From NCBI RefSeq assembly GCF_051201685.1, contig NZ_CP179213.1:1798001-1862000 (forward strand): a stretch of DNA of 64,000 nt, in the 5' to 3' direction. The stretch comes from Luminiphilus sp051201685 (GTDB taxonomy: Bacteria > Pseudomonadota > Gammaproteobacteria > Pseudomonadales > Halieaceae). Below the pieces are notes generated by a model that was not told the origin of the DNA, did not search any database, and saw only the letters and a program-made list of their open reading frames with translations. Numbering within the stretch: the first letter of the stretch is position 1; every line of letters starts with the position of its first letter. Of the stretch, positions 37,162-45,682 are shown piece by piece. The position numbers were made by a program, and so were the translations under genes.

Positions 37162-37363
37162 ACATCGATCTAAAAACATCGTGTTTGATGCTAGACAGCC
37201 CCCCCGCATAGTGGGGCATACTGAAGAGGTCGTCGGGTATTTAGCGCTGCCCACCGATACGACAAAGCTCACATGCTTTGTTACAGATAGAGCCTGAGCA
37301 GGATGCCAAGGTGATAAGACTCCTAAACATGCAGTAGATGGGCCCCGAAGGGGCCTTTTTTTT
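37162..37363 (+). ncRNA. Structured orphan RNA with three-way junction and terminator
   Basis: A + strand promoter-like pair TTGATG (37127-37132) and TATTTT (37150-37155), 17 bases apart, precedes a folded stretch with no protein gene. P1 pairs 37215-37223 with 37299-37307 (GGCATACTG/CAGGATGCC, one mismatch). Inside it, P2 pairs 37230-37236 with 37254-37262, and P3 is a perfect hairpin, CAAAGC (37263-37268) with GCTTTG (37275-37280), directly stacked on P2. A strong terminator ends the unit at 37341-37363. No + strand gene lies upstream to need this terminator. It does not match tmRNA, 6S, RNase P, SRP RNA or the c-di-GMP riboswitches as I know them. Confidence 0.55.
37341..37363 (+). terminator. 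Strong intrinsic terminator of the orphan RNA
   Basis: GGCCCC (37341-37346), GAA loop, GGGGCC (37350-37355), then eight T residues. The U-tract exists only on the + strand, so it terminates the orphan RNA rather than pilZ, which comes from the right. Confidence 0.9.
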
Positions 37364-37442
37364 AGGCATCTGAAAATTCAGCTCGACCCATCTGACGCTC
37401 CCACCTAGCTCAGTGAAAGACCGGATAAAGCAATCGACATCA

Positions 37443-37787
37443 TCACATTGTGTGAGTTTGACGCTCAGAGTTGAGGGCCCCGCCCAAGTGCAATTCAATT
37501 TTGGCATTTGCGGTCGCATCCTGTTCGGAAAATTGAACGCCTACACCCGCCTGCCGATTACCTTGGGCTCCTACCGGCGTAATCCACACTACCCGCCCCG
37601 CGATGGGTATTTTTTCTGGCTCATCCATTAGGGTAAGCAACATGAAGACTTCGTCACCGATACTGTACCGCTTATTGGTGGGAACAAAGATGCCTCCATT
37701 GTCGAGAAACGGCATATAGGCGGCATAGAGCACGGCCTTATCCTTAATGGTCAGAGACAAAATGCCTTGGCGGTTACTGTCACTCAT
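37443..37787 (-). CDS. pilZ: PilZ-domain type IV pilus protein
   Basis: A 114-residue single-domain PilZ protein, starting MSDSNRQGILSLTIKDKAVLYAAYMPFLDNGGIF and containing EVFMLLTLMDEPEKIPIAGRVVWITP and AGVGVQF. The order tmk-holB-pilZ is that of Pseudomonas and relatives, where PilZ supports type IV pilus assembly with FimX and PilB. The RxxxR motif that binds c-di-GMP is absent from its N-terminus, as expected of this founding PilZ type. It follows holB by 62 bases. Confidence 0.9.
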   Translation of the reverse strand: MSDSNRQGILSLTIKDKAVLYAAYMPFLDNGGIFVPTNKRYSIGDEVFMLLTLMDEPEKIPIAGRVVWITPVGAQGNRQAGVGVQFSEQDATANAKIELHLGGALNSERQTHTM

Positions 37788-37849
37788 GGCTCACACTCCC
37801 AAAATTCTTCGTACAGTTTACCTTTTGCGCACCCAACATTCATTCTGTC

Positions 37850-38815
37850 TCATAACTCAGTCGTTAGCAGCCTGCCCAATTCTGGCAACATCACATCACG
37901 ACCAAAGTTAACGCCCTTTCTACTAGCAATAAGCCAGTCTAAAATTTGGTCGCGACGGTGAAAATTGCTTCGGGAGTACGCAGCGCCCGCAGCGCTATAC
38001 AGGCGTTGCTCAACGCTGTGCAACGCGGCCTCCAAAATCACATCAAGATCATGACCTCCCAGTGCAACTAACACCTCCTGGTTAGCTATCGTCTTATCGA
38101 GCAGCCCACCCAAGGCGTTAGTTAGTGCCTCTATCGACGGTAAATCGTCGCCCTGAATAAGCCGCTCAGCAGTTAAGGGTTGTGCTCGGGAAAGCGCATA
38201 AGCCTGCTCAGCTGTCTGTGCAGAACATGATGTATTTTCAACCAGCCACGCCAGCGCGGCAGGCTTTGTCGGGTGCGGTAAGTTAAATCGCTGACACCTA
38301 GACCTTATGGTCGCCGGTAACTCGCCAGCGCGGTGACTGACCAAAATCAACAACGCCCTCCCCGGCGGCTCCTCGAGGGTTTTCAAAAGCGCATTTGCGG
38401 CCGCGGTTGTCATCGCCTCTGCAGGCTCCACTACCAATATCTTATGAGATCCATAACCAGGCGTTTGCTGCATAAATGAGACCGAAGCGCGAATAGCATC
38501 AACTCCGATGGCGCGTTTTCCCTCTTCAGGTCTAATCCAACGAAAATCGCCGTGCGCCCCTCCACCAACCAGCTGACAGGCTTCACAGCTGCCACAGGGC
38601 TCTGCATCTGAGGCTTTACATAGCACTCCCGCTGCAAATAATGCGGCCAGCCGGGCTTTCCCCAGTCCCTTCGAGCCTGTCAGTAATATTGCGTGAGGGA
38701 GCTTTTCCTGGCGCTCTAGGGACGACAAACGCTCAAAAACGTCCTGCTGCCAGGGGAGTTCCCTATTCAGCCAAGGCGTCAATAATTCAGGAGGTCGCAC
38801 CGGCAATCCACTCAT
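37850..38815 (-). CDS. holB: DNA polymerase III delta-prime subunit
   Basis: A 321-residue clamp-loader subunit. The N-terminal region has HAILLTGSKGLGKARLAALFAAGVLC, a P-loop-like motif, then a four-cysteine zinc site (CKASDAEPCGSCEACQ), and later VEPAEAMTTAAANALLKTLEEPP and VSHRAGELPATIRSRCQRF, the sensor and SRC regions. Delta-prime opens the beta clamp together with the other loader subunits. The ATG at 38815 lies 29 bases inside tmk, so the two are translationally coupled. The tmk-holB-pilZ order supports the call. Confidence 0.93.
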   Translation of the reverse strand: MSGLPVRPPELLTPWLNRELPWQQDVFERLSSLERQEKLPHAILLTGSKGLGKARLAALFAAGVLCKASDAEPCGSCEACQLVGGGAHGDFRWIRPEEGKRAIGVDAIRASVSFMQQTPGYGSHKILVVEPAEAMTTAAANALLKTLEEPPGRALLILVSHRAGELPATIRSRCQRFNLPHPTKPAALAWLVENTSCSAQTAEQAYALSRAQPLTAERLIQGDDLPSIEALTNALGGLLDKTIANQEVLVALGGHDLDVILEAALHSVEQRLYSAAGAAYSRSNFHRRDQILDWLIASRKGVNFGRDVMLPELGRLLTTEL

Positions 38816-39434
38816 TCAATAAGGCATCTAATTGTCGCTGCACGTTCTCTAAATCTGCTCCCGCATTAATAACTCGCCAACGATCAGGCTCACGCTCAAC
38901 CTGACTTAAATACCCTGCCCGCACAGCCTCAAAAAACGGCGCAGCCTCGCGCTCAAATCGATCTAATTCGCCCCTTGCGCGAGCACGCTGCAGACCGATC
39001 TCAGGGTCTACATCGAGTAAAATCGTGAGATCAGGCTTAGTCGTCGGATGAACAATGTCGGCTAATTGCGCTATGACCTCAAGTGATATGCCCCGGCCAA
39101 AGCCTTGATAGGCGAAACTAGCGTCCGTAAAACGATCACATAACACCCATTCCCCACGCTCCAAAGCAGGGACAATAACAGTGCTGACGTGCTGTGCCCG
39201 GGCGGCAAAAACCATGAGCAGCTCGGCCATTGCTGTGGGTGCTAGCCCGTCTTTCTGGAGCAGTAATGCCCGCAGCTGCTCACCCAAAGGCGTGCCACCA
39301 GGCTCCCTAGTAACCAGCAACGGAATGTTAAGTGCTTGCAACCGCGTTTCAATGAGGCGCAGCTGAGTGGTTTTGCCGACGCCTTCGCCGCCTTCAACGG
39401 TAATAAATTTAGGCGTGTTATTCACAACTTTCAT
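38787..39434 (-). CDS. tmk: Thymidylate kinase
   Basis: A 215-residue dTMP kinase. The P-loop is VEGGEGVGKTTQL near residue 13, the DR(Y/F) motif is LCDRFTDASFAYQGFGRG near 103, and the lid region is LQRARARGELDRFE near 150. It makes dTDP from dTMP with ATP for DNA synthesis. Its start overlaps the mltG stop by four bases (ATGA) and its end overlaps holB by 29 bases, so it lies within a tightly coupled operon. Confidence 0.95.
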   Translation of the reverse strand: MKVVNNTPKFITVEGGEGVGKTTQLRLIETRLQALNIPLLVTREPGGTPLGEQLRALLLQKDGLAPTAMAELLMVFAARAQHVSTVIVPALERGEWVLCDRFTDASFAYQGFGRGISLEVIAQLADIVHPTTKPDLTILLDVDPEIGLQRARARGELDRFEREAAPFFEAVRAGYLSQVEREPDRWRVINAGADLENVQRQLDALLNEWIAGATS

Positions 39435-40461
39435 TTATCACCGCCTTGAGGTGTCGAACGATAATCCGCCTTCGGGGATAGCTGATAGCGCTTAACGTTG
39501 GCATTGTGCTCTTCGAGAGTTTCAGAGAAGACATGATACCCGTCACCCCGTGCCACAAAATAGAGGGCCGCGCCAGGCGCCGGCTGAACAGCAGCCTCCA
39601 AGGCCGCAACCCCAGGCAGAGCAATTGGCGTTGGAGGCAAGCCTTTAATCCGGTAGGTGTTCCAGGGGTTAGCCACATCTTTAAGGTGTCGCCGGGTCAA
39701 GTTACCATCAAATTCGGTCCCAAGCCCGTAAATAACCGTGGGGTCAGTTTGTAGGCGCATACCGGCCTTTAATCTTCGCGCAAACACTCCGGCAATGGTA
39801 GCTCGCTCTTGAGCAACAGAGGTTTCACGCTCAACTATCGACGCCAGAATCAGGGCATCATAGGGTGCTAGAAGCGGCGTATCCACCGAACGCTTGTCCC
39901 AGGCCTGCATGAGCGCTCGCTCCATCAGCTTGTGGGCACGCTGCAATATGTCAAAGTCTGAATCTCCCGCCACAAAGCGATAAGTCTCGGGCAGAAACCA
40001 ACCCTCGGGGGAAGATGACGGCAAAACTAGATCAAGCAGCTTTGGGTCCTGCGCGTTTTTAAGTTTCTGTAGCAGCCGATTGTCACCATGCAATCGATCC
40101 AATGCCTGCTGGAGGGTAATTCCCTCCGGAAGCGTGACCTGATAGCTCAATACTTCGCCCCGCTTGAGCAAATCCAAAAATCCAACACCGGTGATTCCTG
40201 CTTGTAATTGATACTCGCCAGCATGGATTTGCCGATCAATGCCTTGCCAGCGCGCCCAAATTTCCAGAGTACGACCAGATTCGAGCAACCCCAGTGCCTT
40301 CAATTTCCTCAGTGTCTGTTTAAGGCTCTCCCAGGCTCCACAGTAATTGTGACGCCGCTTTGGGGTAAATTCATGGGCGTCTGCAACGACTCAGCGATTA
40401 AAAAGAGCCCAAAGCCTAAGCCGCCGAAACCAAGCAGCAAAACGAGAAGCAACCGTCTCAC
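39431..40461 (-). pseudogene. mltG: Endolytic transglycosylase MltG, interrupted by a one-base deletion
   Basis: Homologue of MltG (YceG), which cuts new glycan strands at the inner membrane. The frame from the GTG at 40461 encodes a membrane anchor (residues 4-23) and GVTITVEPG, then runs into a stop at 40309-40311. The -1 frame resumes at SLKQTLRKLKALGLL (from 40327) and gives the whole catalytic domain, including SIVERETS with the catalytic Glu, and YRIKGLPPTPI. Joined length is about 343 residues, like the 340 of E. coli. One base is missing near 40328-40332 (GGGAG). The start overlaps pabC (GTGA) and the end overlaps tmk (ATGA), so the operon architecture is intact. Mutation and sequencing error cannot be separated here. 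Confidence 0.88.
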
Positions 40462-41291
40462 GATGCTTTCTCGCGATGAATACACGCTGACAGCGCATCG
40501 CTGGCAGTCATTTCGGTAAAGGTGAACTGATCTACCGCAACGATTCGGCGGATACCTACAACCGAATTACAACACCATGCCTCCTGAGCTGATGCAATGT
40601 CGTCCGAGCTGATTTTCCGAATGCTCACCTGATACCCCAGCATCTCCGCCCACTGATCCAAGATTGCCTCTCTTCGAGTGCCCGCAATTCCCACCTCATC
40701 GACAGGCGGCGTGATAAACCGATCGCCAACGCGTAAAAACAAATTGCCACTAGTCGTCGATACCCAGGAGCCCGATGCATCGCACATAATGGCATCCGAA
40801 AAACCGCGCCCCCGCGCCTCCTCTAGTGCCACTACCTGCTCGGTTCTTGCCAGCAACTTACAACCCCTAAAGAATGGCTGGCTAGACCAGCGCACACGAC
40901 TGACCGTCAAGGGTGCCAAAGCGCCGAAATTAGCAAGCCCTGGGCTAAAGCGAAGAATACATCGTGGCTTTTGTCGCTCAGGAACTTTGTAACCCCTTGG
41001 GCCCGATCCACGAGTCAAGGTGAGGCGCAGCGTCCCAGTTGCCTGAGGAATAGTATTATTCAGAATTGCTTCGGCTTCATCGACGCACTTCAACGCAGTC
41101 TGACTGGGCTCGGGAAAATTTAATACATAGAGACCCGTGCCCAAGCGCTTAGCATGACGGCGTTTGCATGAAATAACACCAGATTCAACACGAAGTGTCT
41201 CAAAGGCGCCATCGGCCAAACACAGCCCGCGATCATCGGGAGGCACCTCGGTATTGGCGACGCCGTCGACCCAAAAGGTCTCCGCAGCCAA
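40458..41291 (-). CDS. pabC: Aminodeoxychorismate lyase
   Basis: A 277-residue fold-type IV PLP enzyme. Features are WVDGVANTEVPPDDRGLCLADGAFETLR at the start, RLTLTRGSGPRGY, the pyridoxal lysine region KLLARTEQVVALEEA near residue 140, SGNLFLRVG, and GTRREAILD. It releases pyruvate from aminodeoxychorismate to make 4-aminobenzoate for folate. The order fabF-pabC-mltG-tmk-holB is diagnostic for pabC rather than a transaminase. The gene starts eight bases after fabF. Confidence 0.9.
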   Translation of the reverse strand: MAAETFWVDGVANTEVPPDDRGLCLADGAFETLRVESGVISCKRRHAKRLGTGLYVLNFPEPSQTALKCVDEAEAILNNTIPQATGTLRLTLTRGSGPRGYKVPERQKPRCILRFSPGLANFGALAPLTVSRVRWSSQPFFRGCKLLARTEQVVALEEARGRGFSDAIMCDASGSWVSTTSGNLFLRVGDRFITPPVDEVGIAGTRREAILDQWAEMLGYQVSIRKISSDDIASAQEAWCCNSVVGIRRIVAVDQFTFTEMTASDALSACIHREKAS

Positions 41292-41299
41292 GCTAGGAG

Positions 41300-42544
41300 C
41301 TACTCGGGGAATTGACTAAAGACAAGAGACCCGTTCGTCCCGCCAAAACCGAACGAATTGCTAATGGCGTGATTAATGGTTCGCTGCTGTGCAGTGTGAG
41401 GCACATAGTTCAGATCACACCCCTCTCCAGGATTATCAAGGTTGATGGTCGGTGGCGCCACGTTGTCACGTATCGCGAGAATCGTGAATACCGCTTCAAC
41501 CGCGCCTGCGGCACCCAGCAGATGCCCAATCATTGACTTCGTAGAGCTCACTGCGACATCGGAGGCTGCATCACCAAAAATTGATTTAACCGCCATTGTT
41601 TCAGCGCGGTCACCGACAATTGTCGAAGTACCATGAGCGTTAATGTACCCCACCTCCGCTGGGTTTAGACCTGAGTCACGCAGCGCATTGGCCATTGATC
41701 GCGCTGCACCGCGACCGTCTTCTGGTGGTGAGGTCATGTGGTAAGCGTCGCCGCTCATACCAAAACCTGTCAGCTCGGCATATATTTTGGCCTTGCGAGC
41801 TGTTGCGCTTTCGAGGGACTCGAGCATAAGCATTGCGGCACCATCACCTAATACGAAGCCGTCACGGTCTGCATCCCAAGGCCTTGAGGCCAACTCTGGA
41901 GAGTCATTACGAGTCGACAGCGCCCTTGCTGCCGCAAACCCTCCTAATCCGACCGGGGTGGTTGCCATTTCAGCTCCGCCCACCAGCATTGCATCGGCCT
42001 CCCCCGTGGCAATTAGACGAGCGCCCATTCCAATGTTGTGGGTGCCACTCGTGCAGGCAGTGACAATGGCTAAATTCGGTCCCTGAAGGTTATACATCAC
42101 CGAGAGGTTACCGCTGATCATGTTGATAATCGCGCCGGGCACAAAAAACGGTGACATACGGCGAGGCCCAGAATTTAAGATCAGCTCATTGTTGCGCTCA
42201 ATGGAGCCAATACCACCGATACCGGAACCAATCGCACAGCCAATACGCTCACAATTGGCTTCAGTGACCTCAAGGCCACTGTCACGAATCGCCTGAATAC
42301 CTGCCACCATGCCAAACTGAATAAACGGATCCATCCGTTTTGAATCTTTGGGCGCTAAGTATCCTTCACTGGAAAAATTTTTAACTGAACAACTGAATTG
42401 AGTGCTAAAGGCGTCGGTGTTGAAACTTTCGATACTGGCGGCACCGCTTTGCCCATTACAGATAGCCTGCCAGCTCGAATCCACATCCAAGCCCACCGGT
42501 GTCACTGCACCTAGTCCGGTTACTACTACCCGATTGCCATTCAT
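41300..42544 (-). CDS. fabF: 3-oxoacyl-ACP synthase II
   Basis: A 414-residue KAS II. The catalytic cysteine lies in VTACTSGTHNIGMGARLI near residue 164, and the two histidines in NAHGTSTIVGD near 302 and SMIGHLLGAAGAVE near 338; GFGGTNGSLVF ends the protein. It elongates acyl-ACP with malonyl-ACP, including the step to cis-vaccenate precursors. The ATG at 42544 follows a GGGGAGG site by ten bases; the longer frame to 42574 lacks one. A terminator-like hairpin lies between acpP and this gene. Confidence 0.95.
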   Translation of the reverse strand: MNGNRVVVTGLGAVTPVGLDVDSSWQAICNGQSGAASIESFNTDAFSTQFSCSVKNFSSEGYLAPKDSKRMDPFIQFGMVAGIQAIRDSGLEVTEANCERIGCAIGSGIGGIGSIERNNELILNSGPRRMSPFFVPGAIINMISGNLSVMYNLQGPNLAIVTACTSGTHNIGMGARLIATGEADAMLVGGAEMATTPVGLGGFAAARALSTRNDSPELASRPWDADRDGFVLGDGAAMLMLESLESATARKAKIYAELTGFGMSGDAYHMTSPPEDGRGAARSMANALRDSGLNPAEVGYINAHGTSTIVGDRAETMAVKSIFGDAASDVAVSSTKSMIGHLLGAAGAVEAVFTILAIRDNVAPPTINLDNPGEGCDLNYVPHTAQQRTINHAISNSFGFGGTNGSLVFSQFPE

Positions 42545-42625
42545 TAACAGTTTTCCTCCCCTGTGGGCGCACAAAGCCGTGCTACATCAGAGACCTCAAT
42601 GGATCTCGAAAAAATCAACCCGCAC

Positions 42626-42659
42626 AAAAAAAAGCCGCTCATCACTAATGCAGAGCGGC
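42626..42659 (-). terminator. Terminator/attenuator between acpP and fabF
   Basis: On the minus strand GCCGCTC pairs with GAGCGGC around a 12-base loop, followed by eight U residues. It lies about 30 bases after the acpP stop and about 85 bases before fabF, so it likely lets acpP be made in excess of fabF. Confidence 0.78.
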
Positions 42660-42688
42660 CTTGATAACTTTTGTCTCGTTAGAAAACC

Positions 42689-42925
42689 TTAGGCAAGGTT
42701 TTCATTGATGTAGTTAATAGCCAACTGCACCGTAGTGATTTTTTCAGCCTCCTCATCAGGAATTTCAGTTTCAAACTCCTCTTCGAGAGCCATTACGAGC
42801 TCCACGGTGTCTAGCGAGTCTGCGCCCAGGTCGTCAACGAAAGAAGCCTCTGTGCGAACTTCGTCTTCTTTAACGCCCAGCTGCTCGGCAACGATTTTTT
42901 TTACGCGATCTTCAATGCTGCTCAT
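42689..42925 (-). CDS. acpP: Acyl carrier protein
   Basis: A 78-residue ACP. Ser37 in DDLGADSLDTVELVM is the 4'-phosphopantetheine site. The acidic helices (EEEFETEIPDEEAEKITTV) are typical. It carries acyl chains through the fatty-acid synthase. The order fabD-fabG-acpP-fabF is conserved. About 100 bases lie between fabG and acpP, enough for an extra promoter, and the terminator after it would enrich its message. Confidence 0.97.
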   Translation of the reverse strand: MSSIEDRVKKIVAEQLGVKEDEVRTEASFVDDLGADSLDTVELVMALEEEFETEIPDEEAEKITTVQLAINYINENLA

Positions 42926-43028
42926 AGTCTGTATTACTCTCCCAGCTTGTTGGCGGGCCTAAGCCCTCTTCGGTGTGCGGATTCTACCTGTAAACTCACC
43001 CAGATAGAACCAAATATGAGGCCTGCTG

Positions 43029-43769
43029 TCAGGCCATATACATTCCGCCATTTACGTGAATCGTCTCTCCGGTGATGTAAGCCGCTGCATCGCTCACTAA
43101 AAATTTAACGGTCTCAGCGATTTCCTCAGGACGACCCAAACGAGACAGAGGTATCTGATTCAGCATAGCGTTGCGATTTTCTTCAGATAAATCGCGGGTC
43201 ATATCTGTATCTATAAATCCGGGAGCGACTGCGTTGACGGTGATCGCTCGTGACCCCACCTCTCTTGCGAGGGCGCGTGTAAAGCCCTCAGCACCTGCTT
43301 TTGTCGCCGCGTAATTGGCCTGCCCTGCATTTCCCATAGAGCCCACCACAGAAGTAATTGTGACAATGCGCCCCCATTTAGCTTTCGTCATCCCTCTAAG
43401 GCAAGCCTTACTCAAGCGAAAAACAGAGCTCAGATTGGTGTCAATCACGCTATCCCACTCGTCGTTTTTCATACGCATTAGAATATTGTCTCGGGTGATA
43501 CCTGCGTTATTAACCAAAATAAGTGGGGCACCGAAACGTTCCTTTACCGTCGACATGAGTTCGTCGACGCTGGCTTCATTTGCCACATCCAGAACTAGCC
43601 CTGCGCCACCGTGAGGCGAGAGTCTTGAATCAATGCTCGCCGCCCCCGATTCCGTTGTCGCAGTACCGATAACCGCCATGTTGGCCTGCATGAGTGTGTT
43701 CGCAATAGCGAGCCCAATGCCTCGACTGGCGCCTGTCACTAGGGCGACGGGGGGTTGACTCTCACTCAT
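43029..43769 (-). CDS. fabG: 3-oxoacyl-ACP reductase
   Basis: A 246-residue short-chain dehydrogenase. The cofactor motif is VTGASRGIGLAIA near residue 12, NNAGITRDNILMRMKNDEWD near 87 is the FabG signature, and the catalytic Ser and YxxxK are in SVVGSMGNAGQANYAATKAG near 140-158. It reduces 3-oxoacyl-ACP with NADPH. Its start overlaps the fabD stop by four bases (ATGA). Confidence 0.96.
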   Translation of the reverse strand: MSESQPPVALVTGASRGIGLAIANTLMQANMAVIGTATTESGAASIDSRLSPHGGAGLVLDVANEASVDELMSTVKERFGAPLILVNNAGITRDNILMRMKNDEWDSVIDTNLSSVFRLSKACLRGMTKAKWGRIVTITSVVGSMGNAGQANYAATKAGAEGFTRALAREVGSRAITVNAVAPGFIDTDMTRDLSEENRNAMLNQIPLSRLGRPEEIAETVKFLVSDAAAYITGETIHVNGGMYMA

Positions 43770-44767
43770 ATTGTAGGCACCTCAGACGGTTGGTTTAAGG
43801 CTTCTGAAAAGGCCGTGGGCGACTCAATGGCATAGCAAGATGTCGAGCGATCAATACGTCGCATCAAACCGGATAACACCCTACCGGGGCCACACTCCAC
43901 GAAATCTGCACAGCCCATTTCAATCATTGTTTCTACACACGACGTCCACTGCACTGGAGCCACAACTTGCTGCACCAGCAACTGGGCGATTGTTGTGCTA
44001 TCGGTGTGAGGCCTAGCATTGACGTTACTGATAACGGGGATCTGAGCGTCAGCGAGCTCGACATGCTCGAGTGCCTCGTTTAGGGCAGCAGCAGCAGGCT
44101 GCATTAAGGGCGTATGAAATGGTGCACTGACAGGCAGCGGCAAAACACGTTTCGCGCCAGCCTCCTTTAAAGCGACTGAAGCATGCCCGACGGCCCCTAC
44201 GTGGCCCGCAATAACGACCTGACCCGGCGAATTGAAGTTAACGGCCAATACCTGTGTGTTGGTGTCAACACTTGCATCGGCACAAATTGTATTGATTGTT
44301 TCATCTGGCAGCCCTAGCACGGCGGCCATAGCACCTGTGCCAACAGGCACCGCCGCCTGCATGGCCTGCCCGCGCAAACGCACAATTTTCACAGCGTCGC
44401 GAAAGGCAAGAGATTCCGCCGCGACCAATGCCGAGAATTCTCCCAAGCTGTGGCCCGCCAACACGCTGGGCACCTGCCCTCCGCGCTGCAGCCACAATCT
44501 ATAAAGCGCAACGCTGGCGGTCAATATGAGTGGTTGCGTATTTTCGGTGAGCGCTTGGGATTCAGCGGGCCCATTTTGGGCCAAAGACCAAAGATCGAGG
44601 GACACGGCATCGGAGCCTTCGGCAAAGGTGTCAGAGATGACAGCCTCCTCCGACGCGATGTCCGAAAGCATGCCAAGGTATTGAGAGCCTTGGCCCGGAA
44701 ACAAAAACCCAGTATGGCCGTGCTTCGCTACCGAAGTGGCCTGCTGCTTGAGTTCTATCTGCGACAC
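43766..44767 (-). CDS. fabD: Malonyl-CoA:ACP transacylase
   Basis: About 333 residues of FabD. The substrate loop is FLFPGQGSQYLGML near residue 19, the nucleophile is in GHSLGEFSALVA near 107, and the catalytic His region is PVSAPFHTPLMQPA near 212. It loads malonate onto ACP. No ATG lies at the N-terminus; the GTG at 44767 follows a GGGGGG tract, giving a slightly long leader of about 15 residues, and the longer frame to 44893 would overlap rpmF. Directly upstream is rpmF, so the plsX and fabH genes that often separate them are absent. Confidence 0.92.
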   Translation of the reverse strand: MSQIELKQQATSVAKHGHTGFLFPGQGSQYLGMLSDIASEEAVISDTFAEGSDAVSLDLWSLAQNGPAESQALTENTQPLILTASVALYRLWLQRGGQVPSVLAGHSLGEFSALVAAESLAFRDAVKIVRLRGQAMQAAVPVGTGAMAAVLGLPDETINTICADASVDTNTQVLAVNFNSPGQVVIAGHVGAVGHASVALKEAGAKRVLPLPVSAPFHTPLMQPAAAALNEALEHVELADAQIPVISNVNARPHTDSTTIAQLLVQQVVAPVQWTSCVETMIEMGCADFVECGPGRVLSGLMRRIDRSTSCYAIESPTAFSEALNQPSEVPTI

Positions 44768-44837
44768 ACTTACGCCCCCCGGCCCAGAACTGAATTCAAG
44801 TTTTGGCAGGACCCTTAAAATGGCCCTACCGAGACAG

Positions 44838-45020
44838 TCAGTCGTCGGAACCTGTATTGATGACCTTTTTACCTCGGTAAAATCCGTCTGCACTCATGTG
44901 GTGACGGCGACGAACCTCACCAGACGTGGCATCTACGGTCAGTGTAGGGCCCTCGAGGGCGTCGTGTGAGCGACGCATACCGCGACGAGAGCGGGTTTTG
45001 CGATTCTTCTGTACGGCCAT
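44838..45020 (-). CDS. rpmF: Ribosomal protein bL32
   Basis: A 60-residue L32, starting MAVQKNRKTRSRRGMRRSHDAL, with the typical RRHHMSADGFYRGKKV later. It belongs to the large ribosomal subunit. The ATG has a GGAG site. It follows yceD with 45 bases between them, the usual pairing, and precedes fabD. Confidence 0.97.
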   Translation of the reverse strand: MAVQKNRKTRSRRGMRRSHDALEGPTLTVDATSGEVRRRHHMSADGFYRGKKVINTGSDD

Positions 45021-45065
45021 AACTTTCTCCATTCGAACGAGAAGGCGTTGCTGCCATCCCGCGTG

Positions 45066-45602
45066 TTACTTGTCTACGTCGCCCTTTAGTGCTTTGAGCA
45101 CATCAAAGGGATTGTCTTTGTCTGGGCTTCCTAGAACCGCTGTGTCCCCTGACCCCGGTGCCTGCACACCAGTCTCGGCACCACAGTTTGCATCGCTGTG
45201 GTAGCTAAAGCTCGGCAATGCCAGCAGGAGCTCGTCTTCGACGACCTCCCAAAAATCTATTTCAGCCTCTGCCACCAGTGGCTCATACCTGGGCGGAAGC
45301 TGAGCCGCCTGCTCGTCTGTCCAAACCACGGCCAGCAGCGCAGATGAAGCAACCGTCTGCTCCAAGGTGCCCAAACACCGCTGACAGGTGACTTGTACCT
45401 CTGCAGTTACCTGCACAGAAACTATGTACCTGCCCTCCTCGTCGCGATAAAAATCAGCGTTCACCACGACAGGCTGCTTCACCGCTACAATGGCTGAGCT
45501 GAAGCGCAGAAGCTTGATCGGGTCTAAAACCCCGGCCAGTGTAACCTCGCGCGCCGCCAGCGTGCGCACTTCGACCGTTTGTGGGAGTGCTCCGAGCGTC
45601 AT
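45066..45602 (-). CDS. yceD: DUF177/YceD protein
   Basis: A 178-residue YceD-family protein. A central pair of cysteines in VQVTCQRCLGTLEQ near residue 92 is the family hallmark, followed by an acidic stretch EIDFWEVVEDELLLALPSF and a C-terminal tail NPFDVLKALKG. Homologues in plants are linked to 23S rRNA accumulation; the bacterial function is unsettled. Coupling to rpmF suggests a ribosome-related role. It is divergent from maf with about 80 bases between starts. Confidence 0.92.
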   Translation of the reverse strand: MTLGALPQTVEVRTLAAREVTLAGVLDPIKLLRFSSAIVAVKQPVVVNADFYRDEEGRYIVSVQVTAEVQVTCQRCLGTLEQTVASSALLAVVWTDEQAAQLPPRYEPLVAEAEIDFWEVVEDELLLALPSFSYHSDANCGAETGVQAPGSGDTAVLGSPDKDNPFDVLKALKGDVDK

Positions 45603-45682
45603 GGCGGCGCATAATACGGACGACCCCGCAAGGTGTCAAAAGTTAAATGCTGGTAATACAAAGGGTTTTTTAGGATATTACT

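Noticed and set aside
37162..37363. Orphan RNA as tmRNA, 6S RNA, RNase P RNA or SRP RNA
   Set aside because: None of the conserved cores of these RNAs (tag reading frame with tRNA-like ends, 6S central bubble, P4 helix, or SRP GGAA tetraloop domain) is present.
37850..38815. Weak P-loop in HolB as a damaged gene
   Set aside because: Delta-prime subunits often have a degenerate nucleotide site and do not hydrolyse ATP, so this is normal.
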